Under the pieces are notes generated by a model. The model was not told the origin of the DNA. It was given only the letters and a program-made list of their open reading frames with translations, and did not search any database. A stretch of 60,820 nt of DNA from UBA1672 sp964351365 (GTDB lineage: Bacteria > Pseudomonadota > Alphaproteobacteria > Micavibrionales > Micavibrionaceae), in the NCBI GenBank assembly GCA_964351365.1, contig CAYGNP010000016.1, positions 1-60,820 on the forward strand, written 5' to 3'. Positions 7,812 to 18,602 of the stretch are shown here, one piece after another. Each line of letters begins with the position of its first letter. The stretch's first letter is position 1. The position numbers and the translations under genes are program-made.

Positions 7812-8774
7812 CTACCCGTCTGCGTTAATGCGGGTTATCAGATCTTGCAGGACTTCTTCTGCCTTAAGGTTTGGTACCTGACAGGTTCCTGCGGCGTTGT
7901 GTCCTCCACCGCCATATTCAAGCATCAGTGCGCCAATATCGGTTTTGCTGGAGCGGTCAAGGATCGATTTACCTGTTGCAAAAACGGTGTTTTGCTTATT
8001 TTTTCCCCAGAGAATATGGATGGATATATTGCATTGTGGAAAGAGGGCATAAATGACAAAGCGGTTACCGGCCCATATGGTTTCTTCCTTGCGAAGGTCA
8101 AGTATAACAAGATTGCCCCGTTGGGTCGCGCAGCGTTCGATTTGTTCGCGGCATTTGATCTGGTGTGCGAAGAAGAGATCAACGCGTTCCTTTACATCAG
8201 GAAGTTCAAGGATTTGATTGATGTCATTATGGTCACGGCAAAAATCAATGAGCTTCATCATCAGTTGATAGTTGGAGATATTGAAATCACGGAAACGGCC
8301 AAGGCCTGTTCTTGCGTCCATCAGGAAGCTGAGGAGAACCCAACCTTCTGGGGTGAGGATTTCCTCTTTAGAAAATTGTGCAGAGTCGGCTTTGTCGACA
8401 GCGGCCATCATTTCATCAGATACGCGTTTGAAGGTATTTGCTCCGCCAAAATATTCGTAGACAACGCGCGCGGCGGAAGGGGCATTTGGATTAATCACGT
8501 GATTTGCGTGCTTGCCGGTTACGCGCTCAGCTTCACTCGCATGGTGATCAAAAGAGAGGTAGGCTTCTTCAACGAAGGGGAGATTTGTTGTGATATCGTC
8601 CGGGCCAACCTCTAGCAGACCGTCCTGCATATCCTTGGGGTGAGCGAACATAACATCGTCAATCAGGTCAAGCTCTTTAAGCAAAATGCCGCATACAAGG
8701 CCGTCCATGTCGCTTCGTGTGATGAGGCGATATTTTTTACCTGGCTCTGGCATAATCTTTTGGGCTTTTGTCAT
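7812..8774 (-). CDS. DHH/DHHA1-family phosphoesterase (exopolyphosphatase-like)
   Basis: Members cleave phosphodiester or phosphoanhydride bonds (oligoribonucleotides, pAp, c-di-nucleotides or polyphosphate) using two Mn ions. Motif I is SDMDGLVCG near residue 19. The namesake DHH is in LSFDHHASE near 74. The C-terminal DHHA1 domain ends with GGGGHNAAGTC near 290. There is no membrane segment. The exact substrate cannot be read from sequence. It starts 94 bp after the glycosyltransferase start region on the same strand and precedes the PaaK-like gene. Confidence 0.8.
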   Translation of the reverse strand: MTKAQKIMPEPGKKYRLITRSDMDGLVCGILLKELDLIDDVMFAHPKDMQDGLLEVGPDDITTNLPFVEEAYLSFDHHASEAERVTGKHANHVINPNAPSAARVVYEYFGGANTFKRVSDEMMAAVDKADSAQFSKEEILTPEGWVLLSFLMDARTGLGRFRDFNISNYQLMMKLIDFCRDHNDINQILELPDVKERVDLFFAHQIKCREQIERCATQRGNLVILDLRKEETIWAGNRFVIYALFPQCNISIHILWGKNKQNTVFATGKSILDRSSKTDIGALMLEYGGGGHNAAGTCQVPNLKAEEVLQDLITRINADG

Positions 8775-8867
8775 TAGGCGGATGCTCCTGCTTGCGGGAA
8801 TGGATTCTTTAAAAAGTTACGCAGTGTCAACATTTTTATCATACCTTTTAAAGGGCTTTAAGAAAAG

Positions 8868-9827
8868 TCACTTTTTGTTCAGCGTCTTTTCAAGGAAATA
8901 TAAGGGGCGGCGTTTGGCTTCGCCGAAAATGCGGCCTATATATTCGCCGAGTATGCCGATGCTCAGGAGTTGGATACCGCTCAAGAAGGCGATCATGACG
9001 GTGAGTGAGGCCCAGCCGGGGACGTCAGTGCCGAAAAATAATGTTTTTATAACGATATATCCAGCAAAACAGAAAGATACCATGGATATAAACAGGCCAA
9101 ACAGGCTTGCGATTCGAAGTGGTGTGGTACTGAAGCCAGCTATACCCTCTAGTGCCAGATTCCACAGGCCGATATAATTCCATTTGGTTTGGCCAGCGGC
9201 CCGGGGGGCGCGGTTATATTGAAATGCAACTTGTTTAAAGCCAATCCAGGCAAACAGCCCTTTCATAAAGCGGTGTTTTTCGCGTAATTGCACGAGTGCA
9301 TCGATTGAGCGGCGGTTCATGAGGCGGAAGTCGCCGGTGTTTTTAGGGATTTCAACTTTGTTTGCGATAAAATTGATAACATTATAGAAGCTGGTTGCGG
9401 TGAATTTTTTGAACCATGTTTCGCCTTCGCGTTCAAGCCTCTGACCGTAGACAACATCTGCGCCGGTGTCTTTCCACATTTTGATAAGATCAGGTATGAG
9501 GGCGGGCGGGTCCTGGAGGTCTGCGTCTAAAATGATGAGGGCATCGCCCTTGCAGAAATCAATGCCTGCGGTCATGGCGGCCTCTTTGCCGAAATTACGG
9601 GAAAGAGCGAGCACGACGACGCGCTTATCCTTTTTGTGCAGAGCCTCTAGATGTTCCTGTGTTGCATCCTTGCTGCCGTCATTGACATAGATTATTTCAA
9701 AATCATAGGGCAGGGTATTGATGGTTTGCGCGATTTTTTCATGGCACAGATCAATGACTTCCTGTTCGTTATAGCAGGGTACGATAATCGAAATCAGTTC
9801 TTTACGTGGTGTTTTATCTGAAGTCAT
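8868..9827 (-). CDS. GT2 glycosyltransferase, GtrB/DPM1-like polyprenyl-phosphate sugar synthase
   Basis: Transfers a sugar from a nucleotide donor to undecaprenyl phosphate on the cytoplasmic face of the inner membrane. The N-terminal GT-A domain shows IIVPCYNEQEVI near 14, the metal-binding DADLQDPP near 102, and a membrane-proximal RAPRAAGQTKW segment near 210. Two C-terminal membrane helices follow (about 237-257 and 270-292), as in GtrB and ArnC. Its start overlaps the end of the first GT-C gene by 14 bp, which ties the two functionally. It supplies lipid-linked sugar to the GT-C proteins in a Gtr-like scheme (inference). Confidence 0.88.
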   Translation of the reverse strand: MTSDKTPRKELISIIVPCYNEQEVIDLCHEKIAQTINTLPYDFEIIYVNDGSKDATQEHLEALHKKDKRVVVLALSRNFGKEAAMTAGIDFCKGDALIILDADLQDPPALIPDLIKMWKDTGADVVYGQRLEREGETWFKKFTATSFYNVINFIANKVEIPKNTGDFRLMNRRSIDALVQLREKHRFMKGLFAWIGFKQVAFQYNRAPRAAGQTKWNYIGLWNLALEGIAGFSTTPLRIASLFGLFISMVSFCFAGYIVIKTLFFGTDVPGWASLTVMIAFLSGIQLLSIGILGEYIGRIFGEAKRRPLYFLEKTLNKK

Positions 9828-11385
9828 TGTCTTGTTTTAACACATAAACGTCGTGGATTACTATTTTATCCTTATTTGTATTGTTCATCATCAAGGATGT
9901 ATCGAAGGGAATAGTAGCTTCAAAATCATAATTTTTCATGAATTTTTTAAAATTTTCGTTTTTCATCAAAAAGTTATAGAAATTTTTTGTTGGCTCTTGT
10001 GTTTGTGGATCTTTGTATTGGGGGATGGTTATGACGCTGGGCTGATAGCGCTGCATATCTTGGGCAATTATGTCAACGTAGCGCATCATTTCTGATTTGA
10101 TGCTGCTTCGCTCTTCTTCTGTTTTTGCCAGATCATAATTCAGGGAAAGGCCATAAATTGGCCAAAGCTGGCCGAAGCGTGAGCCGTGTTTTAAATCTGT
10201 AATGTAGGGCAGAACGGTGAGCAGGGACTTGAAATCATAGCTCGCGTAGGTGCGGTTCCAGGCACGCTCATCAATTGTATCGATTAAAGGCTGTGCGCGG
10301 AATTGGCCTGCAGTCTGTAATTCTTTTTTCCCGCCGGTTGTGAAATTTATTGAGAGCATAATAACGAAAGCAGTTGCTATCCATAGCCTGATATCTTTTG
10401 GGGCCGCTAGTTTTTGCGCAGTGTAAAAAACGCCCAGAAATAGGGCGGCCATTCCAAAACCAAGCATGGGGAGGGCGTGGTAATGGAAGCCCTTACCCTG
10501 AATCATGTAGGGGATTGTTGTGAGCAAGCTTAGCGTTGCCAGAGCGAAGATGATCTTTTTTATTTTTCTTTCTTCAATAAAGAATGTGCAAATAATTGCG
10601 ATAGCGGCAAAGGCAAGATAATAGAGACGTGAGGAGATAGGAAAAGGCTGGTCGATGCTATAGATGTTTATGATCTCTGGCAGTATCTCGAAAAATTCAG
10701 GTGTGAAGATTGCTATGAAGATAAGGTACGCTAGGCCGAAGGAGAGAAGCCCCAAAAAATCCGCACTGAAGAGGCAGGACTTAATGGATTTTGATACATA
10801 TAGTCTGTGTGCGAAGATTATTGCGGGGAGCAGACCGTAATGAGGCTTTAGGGCTATGGCTAAGCCGCCCATGATTATGCATAAGGCTGTTATTATAGGC
10901 TTTGGCGGTTTTTTTAGTGTTATCAGAAGTTGTGATGTTATTAGGGTGGGGAGGAAAATGAAAATCAGGTGATCTTTTGAGCCAAAAGAGATGCCCATCA
11001 CCCATGTTTGTGTAATGATGAGAGCGGCTATGAGCGGTATGATCTCTCTCTGGTCTCTCAACATTAAGAACAGTATGATATTTGAGAGTGTAATGTAGAG
11101 AAAAAAGCACAACACAACAGCAGTTTGTGTATCCATGGCAAGATAGCGATATAACGGAAAGGCGGGTAGATAGATCAAAAAGCTAAGAGGTGGGTTGGTT
11201 TCATAGAAATCTTTTGTGTATGTCCCTCCATCCAAAAACCTCTCAAGGCATATCAATAGCCAGCCTATATCGACGTCGATTAAATTTGTAAGATAAAGTT
11301 TGATCCAAAATAAGATGGCTGCCATAAATAATGCTGCACTTATGAATGGATGGTATCTAAAACCCTCTTTAATTATTGGTGACAC
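9814..11385 (-). CDS. GT-C-type polytopic membrane glycosyltransferase, paralogue 1
   Basis: About ten hydrophobic helices and an acidic first loop suggest a GT-C enzyme that moves a sugar from a polyprenyl-phosphate donor outside the membrane. Features shared with the two paralogues downstream of clpX: an Asp in VDIGW (Asp39), YETNPPLS (Glu62), KPHYGLLP, QGKGFHYHALP, a SRFGQLWP segment and a soluble C-terminal tail (YQPSVITIP). It starts with GTG preceded by AGGG at a good distance; 523 aa. It differs from the others in lacking the ERxHFIA motif (SKDHLIF here). It is transcribed with the GT2 gene. Confidence 0.75.
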   Translation of the reverse strand: MSPIIKEGFRYHPFISAALFMAAILFWIKLYLTNLIDVDIGWLLICLERFLDGGTYTKDFYETNPPLSFLIYLPAFPLYRYLAMDTQTAVVLCFFLYITLSNIILFLMLRDQREIIPLIAALIITQTWVMGISFGSKDHLIFIFLPTLITSQLLITLKKPPKPIITALCIIMGGLAIALKPHYGLLPAIIFAHRLYVSKSIKSCLFSADFLGLLSFGLAYLIFIAIFTPEFFEILPEIINIYSIDQPFPISSRLYYLAFAAIAIICTFFIEERKIKKIIFALATLSLLTTIPYMIQGKGFHYHALPMLGFGMAALFLGVFYTAQKLAAPKDIRLWIATAFVIMLSINFTTGGKKELQTAGQFRAQPLIDTIDERAWNRTYASYDFKSLLTVLPYITDLKHGSRFGQLWPIYGLSLNYDLAKTEEERSSIKSEMMRYVDIIAQDMQRYQPSVITIPQYKDPQTQEPTKNFYNFLMKNENFKKFMKNYDFEATIPFDTSLMMNNTNKDKIVIHDVYVLKQDNDFR

Positions 11386-11419
11386 TTAAATTACCCTGAT
11401 TGGTGATAATATAGAAATT

Positions 11420-11812
11420 ATGCGAGATATTGTTAAAAGTCATTATAAAAATTTTGGCAAATTCGGCATCGTTGGCGTTGTTAACACTGTTTTGGATTTT
11501 TCAGTTTTTTACATCCTGTATGATTTATACGATGTTTGGTACCTTGAGGCACAAATTCTGGCTTTTTTGATAGCGCTTTCTAACAGTTTTGTTATGAATT
11601 CTCTGTGGACATTTAAGAAACTAAAACGAGATCAGTTGATTACACAGATTATCAAATTTGCTGTGGTCGGTGTAATTGGTTTGGGCCTTAGTTTGATTGT
11701 GCTTTATGTTGCGAATCTATTCATGTGGGTTTATTTTGCAAAAGTCTTTGCTGTAGCGGCCTCATTTTTCTGGAATTATGCTGCGTCGTGGCTTTTTGTT
11801 TTTAAGGATTAA
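11420..11812 (+). CDS. GtrA-family membrane protein (putative lipid-linked sugar flippase)
   Basis: Small four-helix membrane protein of the GtrA/DPMS family, thought to flip polyprenyl-phosphate-linked sugar across the inner membrane. The signature opening FGIVGVVNTVLDFSVFYIL is at about residues 15-33, FVMNSLWTFKK is in the middle, and SFFWNYAASWLFVF closes the protein (130 aa, normal). It is oriented opposite to the flanking GT-C genes and overlaps the end of the second one by 4 bp. Its position within the GT2 and GT-C cluster fits a Gtr-type glycosylation unit. Confidence 0.85.
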   Translation: MRDIVKSHYKNFGKFGIVGVVNTVLDFSVFYILYDLYDVWYLEAQILAFLIALSNSFVMNSLWTFKKLKRDQLITQIIKFAVVGVIGLGLSLIVLYVANLFMWVYFAKVFAVAASFFWNYAASWLFVFKD

Positions 11813-13353
11813 TCAATACGTCGGTAAACGTCGTACTTGTATATATAAGATTGTTCAAGAGTTGTTCCCTTGAAATAGTCTGTACGGTCTATTTCAAGGA
11901 TTTCAATGTGCTTGTATTTTTCTTCAAAAATTTCTTTGATGCCCTGATTTTTGCCAAAATAATCCAGAAAATTAAATATTTGTGTCTCAACGGGGAGATC
12001 TTTGGCCAGAATAATCAGTGAGGGTTTGTAATACTGCAGATCCTCAAGAACAAATTGTGTATATTTTTGGCGTAGAGCATCATATTTATCAGGGGCCTTC
12101 AGAATTGCAGGAAGGAACCAGAAGCTAGGAAAGCGCGATGCGTGTGTATATCCCATCGCAGCGGCGGTTGGATTGAAAATTTCGATATCGCCGTGGAAAG
12201 CGAAGAACGTGCAGGGTTTGCGGCAGTTTTCATCTAGGTATTTTGCAACGGGCAGATTTGGTATGTCGCTCTGCTTAGGAAAGGCTGTGCTGAGTGGTGA
12301 GAAGAGATTTATTATTACTGCTATCGCAATCATTGGGATAATGAGGCCAAGAGCCCCGTATTTATGCTTAATGCGAAAACTTATGCTCATGGATATGGCC
12401 ATCAGGAAGAGCGCATTTGCGGGGAGTAGGTGATTGTAAAAGCCCTTTGCTTGTACGTAATAAGGCACCATAAAAATCAGGCAGGCTGTGTAGAGAAATA
12501 AAACAAAGCGGCGCTGGTCTTTTGAAAGGTCATCGCGGAAGGCTTCGAATAGGAGAAGAATTATGTAGAGTGTAAGTTGTACGCGCGTTGTATTTATTAT
12601 GTGTAATAAGTTTTCAGGCGAGTTTGCGTAGAGTGAGAGGACATCTGGCAGGATTGTTGTAACATAGTCCTGAAACATAAATGTAACCAGGAGAATATAG
12701 GCCAGAGTCATAATACTGAGGGTAATGAAGTCAGGATCGCGGAAGGTTTTTAGATTTTTACGTCGAATAGTTCGATCAATAAGCATTATTGTTGGGAATA
12801 AGCCATAGTGAGGTTTAATTAATATGCACATTGCGCCAATTATAAGGCTTGGCAAGAGGAGCTCGCGCTTTATCTGAATATTGTGGGTCAGGGCATACTG
12901 GCATAAAATGAAGGGCACTATCCCAAGAGCGATGAAATGCTCTCGTTCAGAATAAAAAACTGTGATGCCGAGTGTCATTCCGGCCAGGCATGCGAGAAGG
13001 AGCGCTGCTTTTTCTTCCGTGCGCAGGAATGAAAATTTTTTGATTATGGCGCATGTCACTAAGAATGAGGCAATTACAAAAATTGAGCTTATATAGAATG
13101 AGGTGATGGGCAAAGGTAGATTAAAAATGTGCGCAAATAATGCGTGCGGTGTATAGATGAGTATGCTTAGCGGTGGGTTGGTTTCATAGATGTGTTGCAG
13201 CATATTTTGACCATTTATGAAGCGGTCTGCGGCTATCATAAGCCATGATACATTCCCTGTTACGTAGTAATTTGCCTGAATTGTAAGCCAAGGGTATAAG
13301 ATGCAAATCAGTGATAAAAAAAATGCTGCAGCTAAGGTGTACTTTTTTATCAT
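11809..13353 (-). CDS. GT-C-type polytopic membrane glycosyltransferase, paralogue 2
   Basis: Second of three related GT-C-like proteins (514 aa from the ATG at 13353; a GTG six codons earlier is possible). The ATG overlaps the stop of paralogue 3 as ATGA, so translation is probably coupled. Shared motifs: YETNPPLSILIY (Glu57), SEREHFIALG, KPHYGLFP, QAKGFYNHLLP, ASRFPSFWF and a C-terminal YYKPSLIIL tail. The first-loop acidic residue present in the other two copies (D[IV]xW) is Asn here (GNVSW, Asn34). Donor and acceptor are unknown. Confidence 0.75.
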   Translation of the reverse strand: MIKKYTLAAAFFLSLICILYPWLTIQANYYVTGNVSWLMIAADRFINGQNMLQHIYETNPPLSILIYTPHALFAHIFNLPLPITSFYISSIFVIASFLVTCAIIKKFSFLRTEEKAALLLACLAGMTLGITVFYSEREHFIALGIVPFILCQYALTHNIQIKRELLLPSLIIGAMCILIKPHYGLFPTIMLIDRTIRRKNLKTFRDPDFITLSIMTLAYILLVTFMFQDYVTTILPDVLSLYANSPENLLHIINTTRVQLTLYIILLLFEAFRDDLSKDQRRFVLFLYTACLIFMVPYYVQAKGFYNHLLPANALFLMAISMSISFRIKHKYGALGLIIPMIAIAVIINLFSPLSTAFPKQSDIPNLPVAKYLDENCRKPCTFFAFHGDIEIFNPTAAAMGYTHASRFPSFWFLPAILKAPDKYDALRQKYTQFVLEDLQYYKPSLIILAKDLPVETQIFNFLDYFGKNQGIKEIFEEKYKHIEILEIDRTDYFKGTTLEQSYIYKYDVYRRID

Positions 13354-14832
13354 TTTTTGTAGATGTCCCACGTTAATTCATAGGGTTCATCATAACCAAA
13401 AATAGTGCGGTCGACCGTAAGGGTGTCTATTTTTTTGTATGGTGCAATTGCCTTTCTGAATTCTGGGGATGTTGAATAAAATGTTATAAAATTAGGGTCT
13501 TCGTGTTTAGAGTTCGGAATAACAAGAAGGCTGGGGTTCATTTTTTTAATATCTTGTGCAATCAGGGAAGAAAAATGAGCCTTAGCATCCGCAAGGTTAA
13601 TATCCTTATCAACACTTACAAACCCTTCGAGCGCTGGTTGAAACCAGAAAGCAGGAAAACGCGAAGCATTTACATGGGTGTCTTTATTGTAGAATGAAAT
13701 TTGATTAACAATATCCATATTTGTATGTAGGAATAAAAAGCTACATGGCTCTGCACAATTTTGTTTTATGTATTTTGTTATTACATTGTTTTTATATTCT
13801 TCATGTGTGGGGAAGTGAGGCCGAAGTGGAGCAAAAAGATAAGATAGCCCAAAAATCAGGATTACTATTAATATGTTATTTGTTTTTAATGTAATGGTTG
13901 TTAAGTATGTGCCCAAAATCCAAAAAATTGTTATAAAAGGAAGGAGTTGGTAGAAAAAACCTTTTGCCAGAAGTGTAAAAACGAAAAGGCATATCCCGGA
14001 TGTAACGCAAAGGATTTTTAAAAATTTTTCATTTGGGTATGTTATTAAGGCTAATGCTGTGGCAATCATCCACAGGGGGAAAAAGACCTCAAGTTTTTTA
14101 AAAACATCAACAAAGTTTATGTAGGGCAAGTAAAAATCGACGATATAGGGCAACATTTCTGTTACGAAATCGTTGTAGAATATAAAAACGACAAGAACGT
14201 ATAATATGCTGGTAGCGGCCAGAATTATAAAATCTATATCTTGTATGATCCATAGTTTTTTTTGAACGTACATCCGGTGTAACAGCATGAAGAGCGGAAT
14301 GAGGCCTTGATGCGGTTTGAGGAGGAGCGTTATGGCGGCAAGTATGAGGATACTGTATTTCCAGATTGCGGGTACTTTGATCTTTTGTGTGATGCAATAT
14401 TGCACACAGATCAGAGGAAATATAAACATTGCAATGAAATGGTCTCGCTCTACGAAGTATAGTGATGGCACTATTGTAACTGAACATAAGAAGCTGATGC
14501 TCAGGATGTGGCTATGCTGTTTTTCAATAAAGCAGGCAAGTATTTTTTTGACGGCGATGGTTGCAAAAATGATGGGGGCGAGGGTTAGCCAAAAAAGAAC
14601 GTTATAAGCCTCTATTGATGTAATATTGCTGATCCAGATATAGGGGACGTAAAGCAGGATACTCAGAGGGGGGTTGGTATCGTAGCACCCTTCAGACATA
14701 GATAACCCATCGAGAAGTCGATGCGCACAAATGCTGAGCCATGCAACATCACAATTTACGCTTACATTACTATGAACAAAAAGCCACGGCAGCAAGAATG
14801 CCGTTGATAATGCCCATAGAAAAGGAGGGGTA

Positions 14833-14861
<29 letters not shown>
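13350..14861 (-). CDS. GT-C-type polytopic membrane glycosyltransferase, paralogue 3
   Basis: Third copy (503 aa), upstream of paralogue 2. Motifs: CDVAWLS (Asp38), YDTNPPLSILLY (Asp61), VERDHFIAM, KPHQGLIP, LAKGFFYQLLP, ASRFPAFWF and NPSLLVIP. There are about ten hydrophobic helices and a soluble tail. The only good start (ATG 14861) lies inside the end of clpX, giving a 29-bp same-strand overlap. The A+T content is visibly higher than in clpX, which fits an accessory surface-glycosylation locus added next to a core gene. Confidence 0.73.
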
Positions 14862-16161
<1,300 letters not shown>

Positions 16162-16305
16162 GGTGTAAGGCTTTCTATCCTTTATGAATCTTTATATATC
16201 CAATCTGCCAATTGCGGAGCGGGCGCGCAAGCCCCTATCTTGATGATTATGCTTTTTTGTGCAGAATTACTTGAAATTCTGCAGATAAACCTTAGTGTGC
16301 GGGAC

Positions 16306-16716
16306 ATGGTAAAGACGCAATCACTTGATGAGCTTGTTGAGAACTTTTCCCTTTTTGATGATTGGGAGGAGAGATACCGGTATTTGATTGATCTGGGGCG
16401 TTCATTGCCGCACATGGATGATGCGCTAAAGGTTGATAAGCATTTGGTGCGGGGGTGTACGTCACGTGTGTGGCTGGTTCCTGATATTCAAGATGGCGTG
16501 TTTCATTTTCAGGCCGATAGTGATGCGCATATTGTACGCGGACTTGTTGCGTTGCTGGTGGCGGCATATGAAGGAAAGAGCCTTGATGAGGTGCGCTGCC
16601 TGGATATTGACGCAGCGTTTCGTCAGATTGGTCTGGATCAGCATTTGAGTGCGAACAGGCGCAGCGGATTTATGGCGATGGTGGAGCGGATACAGGCCCT
16701 GAGCTCTGCTTGTTGA
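16306..16716 (+). CDS. sufE: SufE-family sulfur acceptor for Fe-S cluster assembly
   Basis: Accepts sulfane sulfur from the cysteine desulfurase SufS and passes it to the SUF scaffold. The family core is clear: ENFSLFDDWEERYRYLIDLG, then VRGCTSRVWL with the active Cys51, and a C-terminal helix pair (HLSANRRSGFMAMVERI). The start MVKTQSLDELV (136 aa) fits family length, although an in-frame ATG exists at 16240. No other suf genes are nearby. The 3' end overlaps the convergent gene by 47 bp. Confidence 0.9.
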   Translation: MVKTQSLDELVENFSLFDDWEERYRYLIDLGRSLPHMDDALKVDKHLVRGCTSRVWLVPDIQDGVFHFQADSDAHIVRGLVALLVAAYEGKSLDEVRCLDIDAAFRQIGLDQHLSANRRSGFMAMVERIQALSSAC

Positions 16717-17263
16717 TATCTTCAATGAAGCCGATGCTGCGCAATATTTCTGCAAAAAGTTGATCTGCTTCGGGGATCGGTTCGCCGTTTATCTCGCCTT
16801 CCACGGACATGATCGAGCGGTCTGATATCCAGATTTGTGTAATTAGCAAGGAGTCGTCCAGCCCCTGCCTGCCCTTGCCCACAAGCCCGGTGTGGCGGTA
16901 TTTTTCGCGTTGCTGTGTGTTGAGCTCAAAGGTTTCCAGTACGCTGTCCTTGGTCATGGCTTTGACGGTGTTTTCCATGATTTCGGGGGTGAATTGCTCA
17001 TACATCTCGGCACTAGAGGGGTTGCAGATGATCTCGAAGCGCACGGTTGAGGCCATATCGAACACTTTTGTGTAGGTCACCAGATTAAAGCAGGTTTCCG
17101 GGTTTTCGGGATCTTCACATTGATGCGTTATATAGGGCTCCTCAGGGAAGGTCGCTGTAAATTGGCAATAATCTGGTGAGTATTCGGGTGTGCCCAGCTT
17201 TTCCTGCGCGAATGCGTTCAATGGTGCAAGGCAAATTATTAGTGCGAGCAGGAGTATTTTCAT
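16670..17263 (-). CDS. Hypothetical secreted protein (197 aa)
   Basis: Not recognised. The ATG at 17263 overlaps the hisS stop as ATGA, so it is probably translated by coupling to hisS. A signal peptide (MKILLLALIICLAPLNAFAQ) predicts export to the periplasm. The mature part contains three cysteines near residues 50-70, with a CEDPENPETC segment that may form a disulfide, and a mixed alpha/beta pattern (TKVFDMASTVRFEIIC). The C-terminal 15 codons are antisense to the end of sufE. Confidence 0.72.
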   Translation of the reverse strand: MKILLLALIICLAPLNAFAQEKLGTPEYSPDYCQFTATFPEEPYITHQCEDPENPETCFNLVTYTKVFDMASTVRFEIICNPSSAEMYEQFTPEIMENTVKAMTKDSVLETFELNTQQREKYRHTGLVGKGRQGLDDSLLITQIWISDRSIMSVEGEINGEPIPEADQLFAEILRSIGFIEDINKQSSGPVSAPPSP

Positions 17264-18576
17264 TTTTGCGATGTCCATGTGGTTGGGTTTGCCTTGATTT
17301 GCTCGCCTGTTGTCATGTCTTTGACTTCGTGCACGCCGTTTTCATCAAAAGGCGGGAACCATACGAAGGGGATTTTCTTTTTCTCAGCATAGGCCATTTG
17401 GCGCTTGAGCTTTGAGGGGCTGTGGAACGTTTCAACGTTCAGGCCATTTTTGCGCAAGGAATGTGCTGTTTGTGATGCGGTAATGCGCTGTTCTTCGGAG
17501 GGAAGTATGACAAGGACATCTGCGGGAGAGGGGCCGAAGTTGCCAAATTTATTTTTGCTGCGCATGCGCTCGAACAGGCGCGAGAAGCCAATGGAAATCC
17601 CCACGCCGGGCAGGTGTTTATTTATATAGTTGCTGGCCAGATCATCATAGCGTCCGCCGGAGCAGATGGAGCCGTAGCCTGGATCATCAAGGAATACGGT
17701 TTCGTAAACGGTTCCGGTATAGTAGTCAAGGCCGCGGACGATGGAGAGATCTGCTATGGCGGCGCCCTCGGGGAGGTGGGAGAGGTTATCCATCACAAAG
17801 ATCAGCTCGCTTAAGCCCTCGGCCATTTCTTCATTTTCGGGCGTTATGGATTTCAGGTTTTTACACTGTATGAGGCTTTTAATTTTCTCGATATTATTTG
17901 CGTCTACGCCATGTTCGCGCATGAGGTCGTTATATTGTTTTTCTGTGATCTTTGCGATTTTATCAACGATGCGGGTGATATCGGTTTTGTTTTCAATATT
18001 CAGGGCATCAAGCAACCCCATCAGGATTTTACGGTTACTGATGCGGATCTGGATGCCTTCCTGTTCCATACCGGGCAGGGAGGAGAGGACTTCCCAGATA
18101 ATGGCCGGAATTTCTGCGTCAAAGTGGATCGGCAAGGATTCTGGGTTGATCACGTCAATATCGCATTGGTAGAACTCGCGGAAGCGCCCTGACTGGGGAC
18201 GCTCACCCCGCCAAACCCGCTGCATTTGATAGCGCTTGAAGGGGAAGACCAGATCGTTGAAATGCTGCGCGGTGTAACGGGCCAAGGGGACAGTTTGGTC
18301 GAAATGCAGAGCAAGGCGAGCTTCCTTGTCATTTTCTTCCTTGTGCAGGCGCTCGAGGACATAAATTTCCTTATCAACATCCGCGCCGCCATCCCCGCCT
18401 TTTGCGTTTATAGCATCAAGTGTCTCAACGCTGGGGGTTTCTATGGAGCAGAAGCCGTAGCTTTCGAATATACGGCGTATATGGTCAAACCATGCCTGCT
18501 CCGCGCGGCGGATTTCCGGGAGCCATTCGGGGAATCCGCTGATGGGGGCTGGTTTGTAAATTTTTTTGTTGCTCAT
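17260..18576 (-). CDS. hisS: Histidine--tRNA ligase HisS
   Basis: Charges tRNA-His. Class II aminoacyl-tRNA synthetase motifs are visible: motif 2 RGERPQSGRFREFYQCDID near 122-140, the histidine signature RGLDYYTGTVYE near 285, and motif 3 with GVSIGFSRL. A C-terminal anticodon-binding domain (about 345-430) follows. The opening GFPEWLPEIRRAEQAWF and the FREFYQCDID form resemble the divergent alphaproteobacterial HisRS group rather than the E. coli type. Length 438 aa. It is the first gene before a translationally coupled secreted protein. Confidence 0.95.
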   Translation of the reverse strand: MSNKKIYKPAPISGFPEWLPEIRRAEQAWFDHIRRIFESYGFCSIETPSVETLDAINAKGGDGGADVDKEIYVLERLHKEENDKEARLALHFDQTVPLARYTAQHFNDLVFPFKRYQMQRVWRGERPQSGRFREFYQCDIDVINPESLPIHFDAEIPAIIWEVLSSLPGMEQEGIQIRISNRKILMGLLDALNIENKTDITRIVDKIAKITEKQYNDLMREHGVDANNIEKIKSLIQCKNLKSITPENEEMAEGLSELIFVMDNLSHLPEGAAIADLSIVRGLDYYTGTVYETVFLDDPGYGSICSGGRYDDLASNYINKHLPGVGISIGFSRLFERMRSKNKFGNFGPSPADVLVILPSEEQRITASQTAHSLRKNGLNVETFHSPSKLKRQMAYAEKKKIPFVWFPPFDENGVHEVKDMTTGEQIKANPTTWTSQK

Positions 18577-18602
18577 GAGGCATATTTACGTCATGGCGTG
18601 GG

